Assembly (NCBI GenBank): GCA_010671975.1
Contig: JAAHIA010000083.1
Coordinates: 1 to 13,878 of the forward strand
Length of the DNA stretch: 13,878 nucleotides
From: Leptolyngbya sp. SIO4C1
GTDB taxonomy: Bacteria > Cyanobacteriota > Cyanobacteriia > Phormidesmidales > Phormidesmidaceae
Direction: 5' to 3'
Below are positions 6,314-12,814 of the stretch, one piece after another. Position 1 is the first letter of the stretch. The number at the start of each line of letters is the position of its first letter. The notes below the pieces were generated by a model. It searched no databases. It was not told where the DNA came from and saw nothing but the letters and a program-made list of their open reading frames with translations. The translations under genes were made by a program, and so were the position numbers.

Positions 6314-6724
6314 GTGCGTGCTCGAAAATCTCAAAAGCTGGATCTCAACGAAGCCTATCCCTGTCCCTGTCGTCGCCGAGGACGCATTCAGCCAATTGTC
6401 TTAACCGAGGCGTTTGGCTGCGATCGCTGTCAGCAGATTTTTGTGCTGCGCGATGATGGCTATGTGATTGAGCAGCTTTCCAACCACTATCCCTATCGGC
6501 GGGCCTGGCGATGGACCGGCCATCAGTGGGTGGTTAGCCGTCCGTTTACGCCGCAGTACTACATCCTACTGCTATCGATGGCGTTTTTTGCCATCTTTGT
6601 TTTTCTCCTGCTGTGGACAACCGTGCAGCCGCCAGCTAGCGCCAGCGCCGTACTGCGCTTCGGCGTGATGCTGTTGATTCTGGTATTTTTGCTGGTGGTG
6701 TTAGTCATGGCTTTAAGGCGCTAG
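6314..6724 (+). CDS. Zinc-ribbon membrane protein upstream of proA
   Basis: A 136-residue protein with an N-terminal zinc-ribbon-like set of cysteines (C17-x-C19 and C36-x2-C39) in a basic region. A conserved-looking middle (WRWTGHQWVV near 65-74) is followed by two hydrophobic helices at about 83-104 and 113-134. The topology suggests a cytosolic metal-binding head anchored by a helical hairpin. I do not recognise a named family. The start is GTG: upstream in frame there is no ATG or GTG before a TGA at 6257, and the cysteine region starts soon after. The stop is 4 nt before the proA ATG, so the two are probably one operon with translational coupling. A HIP1 site (6420-6427) encodes part of the CDRC motif. 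Function is unknown; a link to proline metabolism rests on position only. Confidence 0.7.
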   Translation: MRARKSQKLDLNEAYPCPCRRRGRIQPIVLTEAFGCDRCQQIFVLRDDGYVIEQLSNHYPYRRAWRWTGHQWVVSRPFTPQYYILLLSMAFFAIFVFLLLWTTVQPPASASAVLRFGVMLLILVFLLVVLVMALRR

Positions 6725-6728
6725 CGCA

Positions 6729-7982
6729 ATGGCAACGGTAGACAAATCGGATATTTCAGGGCTGCTAGGCCAGCTGCGCCAGACGGCAACGCAGCTGGCT
6801 CAAACGAGTGCCACAGTTCGCAGTCAGGCGCTCGCCACGATGGGCGACGCGCTGACCAAGCAGCAAGATGCGCTACTCGAAGCCAATACGCTCGATCTAG
6901 AAATTAGCCGTGAAATGGCGGTGCCAGAAGCCGTGACAGACTGGCTCAAGCTCACGCCAGAGCGAGTCAGCCGGGCAGCCAGTATCCTGCATCGACTCGC
7001 GGCCATTGGTGAGACCGTCGGCTCTTGGGGAAACAGCGGACAGGGGTCAGCTGAGGTGGTCTACGTGCGGCCGCTGGGTATCGTTGCGCTGATCTATGAA
7101 GCCTTTCCTGAACTTGGCGCGATCGCGGCCGGGCTGTGCCTGCAGACGGGCAATGCGCTAGTGCTCAAAGGCGGCAATGAGTCTAGCCAAACCAATCATG
7201 CCTTAGTGAATATTCTGCAGGCTGCGATCGCTCAGGCGGGCCTCTCGCCTCAGAGCCTGCTGTTTATTCCACCTGAGCGCAGCGAAGTTCTGCGTTCAAC
7301 GCTAGTGCGGCAGCCAGAAATCGATCTGGTGATTCCCTACGGCCGTCCGCAGCTAGTCGAGGAGCTGGTACAGCAGGCAACGGTGCCCATTTTGCCCACT
7401 CGCATGGGTAACTGCTATCTGTGCTGGTGTCCGTCGGCAGAGGCCGCAACGGTCTACCACATGATTGTCGACAGCCATCGCGGTGAGCCCGATGCCGTTA
7501 ACAGCATTGAAAAGGTGATTGTCGTCGGCGACTGCAGCGATATGACGCTGGTCCATCTGTGGAGCCAGCTGCTCGAGGCCGGCTTTGAGCTGCGGGCCGA
7601 AGAGGCGCTTATGCCGCTGTTTGGCGCGCTGCGCTCGAGCCGCACCGCAGACTGGCAGCGCCCATACCTAAGGCGAACGGTGGCGTTTCGTCGGGCGGCG
7701 ACGCTCGCAGACGCGGTGGCCTGGGCCAATCAGTATAGCAGCGGTCACGCCGACAGCGTTGCCACCACCAGCTATGCTGAGAGCCGCCAGTTTATTGCCA
7801 CCATTCGCAGCGCGTCTGTCTATCTCAATACCTCGCCTCGCTTCGCGCGCAATCCGAAAGAATCGGCTGCGATCGCGCTTGGCATGTCGAATCAGGCAGG
7901 TCGAACCGGCGGCGTGGTGGGCATCAATGCGCTGATGAGCGCTCAGCGCATCGTGCATGCTACTTTTGCTGAGCCGCGCTAG
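6729..7982 (+). CDS. proA: Gamma-glutamyl phosphate reductase (ProA)
   Basis: A 417-residue aldehyde-dehydrogenase-superfamily enzyme that reduces glutamyl-5-phosphate to glutamate-5-semialdehyde with NADPH, the second step of proline synthesis. The ProA-specific segments are visible: PLGIVALIYEAFPE, ALVLKGGNE, the catalytic cysteine C229 in MGNCYLCW and DAVNSIEKVIV. The length matches the family (about 415-420). Two regions depart from the classical enzyme. ILPTRMGNC replaces the usual VI-(E/T)-GVGNC, and the C-terminal end reads ALGMSNQAGRTGGVVGINAL where E. coli ProA has GLGAEVAVSTQ and GPMGLEAL. As I recall, cyanobacteria often carry two ProA paralogs, and this may be the divergent one. 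The ATG follows the zinc-ribbon gene stop by 4 nt with no clear ribosome binding site, suggesting coupling. The stop overlaps that of convergent desC. Confidence 0.88.
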   Translation: MATVDKSDISGLLGQLRQTATQLAQTSATVRSQALATMGDALTKQQDALLEANTLDLEISREMAVPEAVTDWLKLTPERVSRAASILHRLAAIGETVGSWGNSGQGSAEVVYVRPLGIVALIYEAFPELGAIAAGLCLQTGNALVLKGGNESSQTNHALVNILQAAIAQAGLSPQSLLFIPPERSEVLRSTLVRQPEIDLVIPYGRPQLVEELVQQATVPILPTRMGNCYLCWCPSAEAATVYHMIVDSHRGEPDAVNSIEKVIVVGDCSDMTLVHLWSQLLEAGFELRAEEALMPLFGALRSSRTADWQRPYLRRTVAFRRAATLADAVAWANQYSSGHADSVATTSYAESRQFIATIRSASVYLNTSPRFARNPKESAAIALGMSNQAGRTGGVVGINALMSAQRIVHATFAEPR

Positions 7983-8791
7983 TACTTTGCTAGTTTGACA
8001 TTCTGGGCCAGTCCAAGACGCTGCAGCAGGCGAATGGTGATCCAAGTGGCGTCAAATTCCCACCACTTCAGGCCGTGACGAGCCGAATATTGAAAAGCAT
8101 GGTGGTTATTGTGCCAGCCTTCGCCGTAGGTGAGCAGCGCTACCCACCAGCAGTTGGTTGAGTTGTCGCCGGCGTCAAAGCTGCGATAGCCAAACTTATG
8201 GGTGGCGCTATTGACAAACCAGGTGCAGTGGTAGACGGCCACCAGCCGCACAAAGACGCCCCAAAGCACGAAAGGCCAGCCGCCAAGCGCATAGAGCAAG
8301 AGCCCTAAGGCAATCTGCAGCGCTAAGAAATACTTATCGCAGAACTGATAGACCGGATCGTCGGCGATGTCGCGAGTAAAGCGATGAGTCTCAGCTGAAG
8401 CCGGCACCTGGCGAAAGATCCAGCCCATGTGGCTCCACCAAAAGCCGCGCTTTGAGCTGTGATGGTCAACCGGCTGATCGGAGTAAGCATGATGATGGCG
8501 ATGAAGGCCAATCCACTCGGTTGGACCATGCTGGCAGGCAAGGCTGCCGCAAAGCACGAAAAAATACTCTAGCCACTTTGGCACTTGAAAGCTGCGATGG
8601 GCAATCAGGCGATGCCACCCGAGCGTGATGCCCAAGCAGCCTGTCAGCCAGTGTAAAAACAGCGCAACGCCAACGGCCTGCCAGCTAAAGTTGCCCGGAA
8701 GAAAAGCTAGCAGCGCGATAAAATGAACCGCCACCATAAAGACGGTGGTTGGCCAGTTAAGAGGTGGATTAATCGATTTTGCAATAGTCAT
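7979..8791 (-). CDS. desC: Acyl-lipid delta-9 desaturase (DesC type)
   Basis: A 270-residue membrane di-iron desaturase. The three histidine boxes are complete: HRLIAH at 60-65, HRHHH at 97-101 and HNNHH at 227-231. Hydrophobic stretches at about 15-55 and 155-190 give the usual four-helix membrane core. The pattern, including GWHRLIAHRSF and GEGWHNNHHAFQYSARHG, is that of cyanobacterial DesC, which puts the first double bond at the delta-9 position of lipid-bound stearoyl chains using ferredoxin and oxygen. Regiospecificity is inferred from the family. The ATG at 8791 is divergent from the PLP-enzyme gene, with 81 nt between starts, so the promoters share a short region. The TAG stop overlaps the proA stop. 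The ribosome binding site is weak. desC is cold-responsive in several cyanobacteria, but nothing in the sequence proves that here. Confidence 0.92.
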   Translation of the reverse strand: MTIAKSINPPLNWPTTVFMVAVHFIALLAFLPGNFSWQAVGVALFLHWLTGCLGITLGWHRLIAHRSFQVPKWLEYFFVLCGSLACQHGPTEWIGLHRHHHAYSDQPVDHHSSKRGFWWSHMGWIFRQVPASAETHRFTRDIADDPVYQFCDKYFLALQIALGLLLYALGGWPFVLWGVFVRLVAVYHCTWFVNSATHKFGYRSFDAGDNSTNCWWVALLTYGEGWHNNHHAFQYSARHGLKWWEFDATWITIRLLQRLGLAQNVKLAKY

Positions 8792-8872
8792 GAAAAAATC
8801 TCAGCAAAAATTAGAAGGGCTAACCCACGTAACGACGAGGTTCACGCTGATTGGCCCGCAGACATTGGACTA

Positions 8873-10117
8873 ATGACCAGCTTAAAGATGCTATCTCAGT
8901 CAGAAAAAGCACTATTTCAGATTTTTTATGCAATTGACCTTCAGGTCAAGGTAAATCTGAATCGGGTGCTGGCTGCTTTTCGCCAGCATCGGGTAGGAAC
9001 GCACCATTTTACAGGTGTTTCGGGATATGGGCATGATGACCTTGGTCGCGAAATTTTAGATCGCGTCTTTGCTACCGTAGCGCAGGCAGAGTCAGCTGCG
9101 GTACGAATCCAGTTTGTCTCAGGCACGCACGCCATTGCCTGTGCCCTGTTTGGGATTTTGCGCCCAGGCGATGAAATGCTGGCTGTGGCCGGTGCGCCCT
9201 ACGACACGTTAGAAGAGGTAATTGGCCTGCGCGGTAGCGCTCAGGGATCGCTGCGTGAGTTCGGTGTCACCTACCGAGAGATAGGGCTAACCGAAACCGG
9301 GCAGATTGACTGGCGGGCCTTGTCCACTGCGATCGCGCCTCAGACCAAGCTGGTCTTAATTCAGCGCTCCTGCGGCTACAGCTGGCGCCCCAGCTTGACC
9401 ATTGCTGAGATTGCCAAGATTGTGCGGCTGGTAAAGCAGCAGAACCCAGATACCGTCTGTTTTGTAGACAACTGCTATGGCGAGTTCGTCGAAGACCGAG
9501 AGCCCACCGCCGCTGGGGCCGACCTGATGGCGGGCTCACTGATTAAAAATCCGGGCGGTACGATTGCGCCAACTGGCGGCTACGTTGCCGGCCGAGCTGA
9601 GCTGGTTGAGGCGGCCGCCTGCCGCCTGACTGCACCGGGGATTGGCCGCTCCGGTGGGGCTACGCTAAATCAAACGCGACTGCTGCTGCAGGGGCTGTTT
9701 CTAGCACCACAGATGGTTGGCGAAGCGCTGAAGGCCAACTATGTAATAGCGCGAAGCTTTGATCAGCTTGGCTACGCTGTGAATCCGCCGGTAGCCGCAG
9801 CGCAGCGAGAGGTGATTCAGGCCATTCGGCTGGGTTCGGCCCAAAAGCTGATTGAGTTTTGTCGAGCTGTTCAGCAGGTTTCACCCGTTGAAGCCTACGT
9901 CGATCCGGTGCCGGCAGCAATGCCGGGATACGATACTCAGCTGATCATGGCCGGCGGCACCTTCATTGACGGCAGCACCTCAGAGCTGTCTGCTGACGGA
10001 CCGCTGCGAGAGCCGTATGTTGTCTACTGCCAGGGCGGTACCCACTGGACCCATGCGGCTCTGGCCATGGAAGCCGCTGCGGCAGCGGTCGGACCGGCGC
10101 CCGGTTTTGCCGGTTAG
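8873..10117 (+). CDS. Methionine gamma-lyase family PLP protein (PF06838)
   Basis: A 414-residue fold-type-I PLP enzyme of the family often labelled aluminum resistance protein or methionine gamma-lyase family protein. Typical segments are GYGHDDLGREILDRVFA and FVSGTHAI, which open the cofactor domain. FVDNCYGEFVE holds the aspartate that contacts the PLP ring nitrogen, and SLIKNPGG carries the likely Schiff-base lysine K225. A longer frame reaches back to 8723, but it would run antisense into desC and its first 50 residues look unlike protein. The ATG at 8873 gives the usual family length and begins just before the conserved LSQSEKALFQIF region. The ribosome binding site is weak (GGA, 3 nt away). 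The biochemical activity of the cyanobacterial members is not established; carbon-sulfur lyase chemistry is inferred from the fold. It ends 40 nt before hisG, possibly in one operon. Confidence 0.85.
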   Translation: MTSLKMLSQSEKALFQIFYAIDLQVKVNLNRVLAAFRQHRVGTHHFTGVSGYGHDDLGREILDRVFATVAQAESAAVRIQFVSGTHAIACALFGILRPGDEMLAVAGAPYDTLEEVIGLRGSAQGSLREFGVTYREIGLTETGQIDWRALSTAIAPQTKLVLIQRSCGYSWRPSLTIAEIAKIVRLVKQQNPDTVCFVDNCYGEFVEDREPTAAGADLMAGSLIKNPGGTIAPTGGYVAGRAELVEAAACRLTAPGIGRSGGATLNQTRLLLQGLFLAPQMVGEALKANYVIARSFDQLGYAVNPPVAAAQREVIQAIRLGSAQKLIEFCRAVQQVSPVEAYVDPVPAAMPGYDTQLIMAGGTFIDGSTSELSADGPLREPYVVYCQGGTHWTHAALAMEAAAAAVGPAPGFAG

Positions 10118-10157
10118 CTAGAGTTGTTAGAATGGCTAAGCTGCCATAGGACTAAAC

Positions 10158-10805
10158 ATGCTCACGGTTGCCTTGCCCAAAGGCTCGCTGCTCAAAGATA
10201 GCATTGCACTGTTTCAAGCCGTTGGATTTGATTTCAGCGCATTTTTAGATAGCTCAAATCGTCAGCTGCAGATTGAGGATGCTAGCGGTCGGGCGCGAGG
10301 GCTGCTGGTCCGCGCTCAGGATGTGCCGGTCTATGTCGAATACGGACAGGCCCAGCTGGGGATTGTTGGCTATGACGTGCTGCGTGAAAAGCAGCCTAAC
10401 GTGGCTCAGCTGGCCGATTTAAAGTTTGGCGGCTGTCGGCTCTCAGTGGCCGTCAAGCAGGCAAGTCCCTATCGGTCGGCAATGGATTTACCGCCCCACT
10501 GTCGGGTGGCTTCCAAATTTGTCAGCTGCGCTCGTCAGTATTTCCAAAGTTTAGATCTGCCGGTCGACATTGTGCCCCTCTATGGATCGGTCGAGCTAGG
10601 GCCGATCACCGGCATGTCTGAGGCAATTGTAGATTTGGTTTCATCCGGTCGAACGCTGAAGGAGAATCAGCTGATTGAGCTCGAGGTGCTCTATCACAGC
10701 ACGGCGCGGCTGGTGGCTCATCCACTCAGCTATCGGCTCAATGCTGACGATATTAGCCAGCGAGTAGACCAGATCCGTCAGCAAGTCATGGTTGCTGCCT
10801 CATGA
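10158..10805 (+). CDS. hisG: ATP phosphoribosyltransferase, short form (HisG)
   Basis: A 215-residue catalytic subunit that condenses ATP with PRPP in the first step of histidine synthesis. The N-terminal LPKGSLLKDSI, the central VEYGQAQLGIVGYDVL and the PRPP loop DLVSSGRTLKENQL (D159-L172) are all present. At this length it lacks the C-terminal histidine-binding domain of long HisG. This is the short form that works in a hetero-octamer with the HisZ regulatory subunit, which is not in this window. The start is well supported by AGGA (10148-10151), 6 nt before the ATG. The TGA stop overlaps the ATG of the ABC transporter in the sequence ATGA, so the two are translationally coupled. Confidence 0.95.
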   Translation: MLTVALPKGSLLKDSIALFQAVGFDFSAFLDSSNRQLQIEDASGRARGLLVRAQDVPVYVEYGQAQLGIVGYDVLREKQPNVAQLADLKFGGCRLSVAVKQASPYRSAMDLPPHCRVASKFVSCARQYFQSLDLPVDIVPLYGSVELGPITGMSEAIVDLVSSGRTLKENQLIELEVLYHSTARLVAHPLSYRLNADDISQRVDQIRQQVMVAAS

Positions 10806-12622
10806 CTGCTCCTGATGCGGCTAGACCGGCGCGCGATCGCAGCGACTGGCGACTGTTTAAGCAGCTGCTGCCCTATCTGTTTGACAATCGCCAGCAGCTG
10901 ATTCTGCCGCTGGTGCTACTGGTGCCGCTAGCAGTTGCTCAGGCGATGCAGCCGGTGCTAATTGGGCAGGCAATCTCGCTGATTAACCAAGAAAACAGCA
11001 GCTGGCCCTTTTTGCGCGACCTGTCGCTGCAGAGCGGTCTGAATATCCTGATTGCGCTGCTGCTGACGACAATTGCCATTCGACTTAGCCTAGACGGATT
11101 TCAAAGCTTCTTAGTGCAGAAAGTTGGCCAGCGAATCACCTGGTCGATTCGCAACGATCTGTTTGCCCATGTGACGTCTTTGGCAATGCGTTTTTTTGAT
11201 CGCACGCCGGTGGGCAAGCTGATTACTCGGCTGACCAGCGATGTGAATGCGCTCGGTGACGTGTTTGCGACCGGGGCAGTCGGCATCATCAGCGATTTCT
11301 TTACGCTGCTGGTCTCGGCGGTGATCATGCTGCTAATTGACTGGCGACTGGGGCTGCTGCTGATCTTTTTGCTGCTGCCGGTGACCGGGCTGATTGTCTA
11401 CTTTCAGCAGCAGTATCGCCGCGCTAACTATCAGGCGCGCGAGCAGCTCTCGCTGCTCAACGCCAACCTGCAGGAGAACATTGCCGGTATCGAAGTCGTT
11501 CAGCTATTTCGTCGTGAGCGATTCAACGCAGAACTCTTTCGCAAGACTAATCAGACCTATATCGAAGCCGTTGACACCACGATCTTTTACGATTCGGCCG
11601 TCTCGGCAACGCTAGAGTGGATTGCGCTGGTTGCGATCGCTGTCGTCATCGGCGTAGGGGGACTGCTGGTCGTCGGCGCTACCATCGAGATTGGGACGCT
11701 CACTACCTTTATTCTGTTTGCGCAGCGGCTGTTTGAGCCGCTACGCCAGTTTGCTGACAAGTTTACAGCCATTCAGGCAGGGCTAACGGCCATTGAGCGA
11801 ATCAACGACCTGCTCGATGAGCCGGTAGAAATTCGCGATCCGGCCAAGCCCGCTACTCTGCCCACTGCAACCAGTCAGCAGGGCACCGTGCTGCCGGGTG
11901 AAATTCGCTTCAAGCACGTTTGGTTTGGCTACAAGCCGGATGAGTATGTGCTCAAAGATCTCGACTTCACCATTCGGCCTGGGGAAAAAGTAGCGCTGGT
12001 TGGCCCAACCGGGGCAGGCAAGAGCTCGATTATTCGCTTACTCTGTCGACTGTACGAGGTAAGCAAGGGCCAAATTTTGCTTGATGGCGTAGACGTGCGT
12101 GATTTGACTCAGGCCGATCTGCGACAGCGAATGGCCATTATCTTGCAGGATGGCTTTCTGTTTTCTGGCGATGTCAAAAGCAATATCATGCTGGGTGAAG
12201 ACTATCCGCTAGCAGCGGTTAAACAGGCAGCCGAGCAGACCAATATCGCCTCTTTTATTGAAGCGCTCCCTCAGAGCTATGACACTCAGCTGCGTGAGCG
12301 GGGAACCAATCTCTCAGGGGGACAAAAGCAGCTGTTGGCCTTTGCCCGAGCCGCTATTCGCAATCCCGGCATCTTAGTGCTTGATGAAGCCACCGCCAAC
12401 CTAGATGTCGGGACCGAGGCAACTATTCAAGCAGCGCTTGACAAGCTGCTCGAAGATCGCACGGCAATCATCATTGCCCACCGTCTCTCTACGATTCGCA
12501 ACGTTGATCGCATTCTAGTACTGAAGCAGGGGCGGCTAGTCGAACAGGGCAGCCACGATCAGCTGTTAGCTGCAGAAGGGCTCTATGCCAGCCTGTATCA
12601 GCTGCAGATGTTGGGGCGATAG
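10802..12622 (+). CDS. ABC exporter half-transporter (membrane and ATPase fused)
   Basis: A 606-residue half-transporter of the type-IV (MsbA/Sav1866/MdlB-like) exporter fold. Six helices span about 30-310, with the intracellular coupling segments RFFDRTPVGKLITRLTSD and the ENIAGIEVVQLFRRE loop. The nucleotide-binding domain (about 365-600) has Walker A GPTGAGKSS (401-409), the Q-loop in AIILQDGFLFSG, signature LSGGQ (504-508), Walker B ILVLDE (524-529) with the following ATANLD and the switch histidine H560. All catalytic residues are intact, so it should work as a homodimer or with a partner half. The substrate is unknown; lipids, peptides or drugs are typical of the family. It overlaps hisG by 4 bp, an unexpected pairing of an amino-acid enzyme with an exporter. 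No partner half-transporter is present. Confidence 0.92.
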   Translation: MTAPDAARPARDRSDWRLFKQLLPYLFDNRQQLILPLVLLVPLAVAQAMQPVLIGQAISLINQENSSWPFLRDLSLQSGLNILIALLLTTIAIRLSLDGFQSFLVQKVGQRITWSIRNDLFAHVTSLAMRFFDRTPVGKLITRLTSDVNALGDVFATGAVGIISDFFTLLVSAVIMLLIDWRLGLLLIFLLLPVTGLIVYFQQQYRRANYQAREQLSLLNANLQENIAGIEVVQLFRRERFNAELFRKTNQTYIEAVDTTIFYDSAVSATLEWIALVAIAVVIGVGGLLVVGATIEIGTLTTFILFAQRLFEPLRQFADKFTAIQAGLTAIERINDLLDEPVEIRDPAKPATLPTATSQQGTVLPGEIRFKHVWFGYKPDEYVLKDLDFTIRPGEKVALVGPTGAGKSSIIRLLCRLYEVSKGQILLDGVDVRDLTQADLRQRMAIILQDGFLFSGDVKSNIMLGEDYPLAAVKQAAEQTNIASFIEALPQSYDTQLRERGTNLSGGQKQLLAFARAAIRNPGILVLDEATANLDVGTEATIQAALDKLLEDRTAIIIAHRLSTIRNVDRILVLKQGRLVEQGSHDQLLAAEGLYASLYQLQMLGR

Positions 12623-12710
12623 GAAGAGACTGTCAAAACTGAGCATAACTGGCCTGAAAGCTGACAATCTACGTCTGATTTGCACATATTATGCCAAAGG
12701 AAGCAAAATT

Positions 12711-12716
12711 TATAAT
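12711..12716 (+). promoter_or_regulatory. Possible -10 box upstream of the cyclase
   Basis: A perfect TATAAT lies 98 nt before the cyclase ATG in an AT-rich stretch. No -35 hexamer is found at the usual distance; TTGCAC at 12680 is too far (25 nt). If used, it would give a leader of roughly 90 nt containing the structure at 12731-12800. Confidence 0.3.
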
Positions 12717-12730
12717 ATCTTTTAACTTTT

Positions 12731-12800
12731 CTGAGTAGTTGTGTTAAGTTACTGTCAGAGAAGGTTCCATACCTTGCCGACTACCACAACTCAGGTTTTT
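12731..12800 (+). promoter_or_regulatory. Foldable leader with attenuator-like end
   Basis: CTGAG-TAG-TTGTG (12731-12743) can pair with CACAACTCAG (12785-12794), forming 10 bp with a 3-nt bulge. Inside the loop, AAGGT (12761-12765) pairs with ACCTT (12771-12775). The outer right arm is followed by GTTTTTC. This is a branched RNA fold just before the cyclase start, possibly an attenuator or ligand-sensing leader. It matches no riboswitch class I know. Confidence 0.35.
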
Positions 12801-12814
12801 CTCGAGAACTCATA

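Larger units (their letters stand above)
531..11640. repeat. HIP1 palindromes (GCGATCGC), 11 copies
   Basis: The octamer starts at 531, 1959, 2490, 3752, 6420, 7119, 7224, 7869, 9329, 10833 and 11633. All copies lie inside genes. Chance would give about 0.2 copies in this length. Such abundance is a known hallmark of many cyanobacterial genomes. None occur in the antiporter gene or after 11640. Confidence 0.95.

Noticed and set aside
8723..8872. Upstream extension of the PLP-enzyme frame
   Set aside because: It runs antisense over the desC start and encodes a basic, non-conserved-looking stretch. The ATG at 8873 gives the normal family length.
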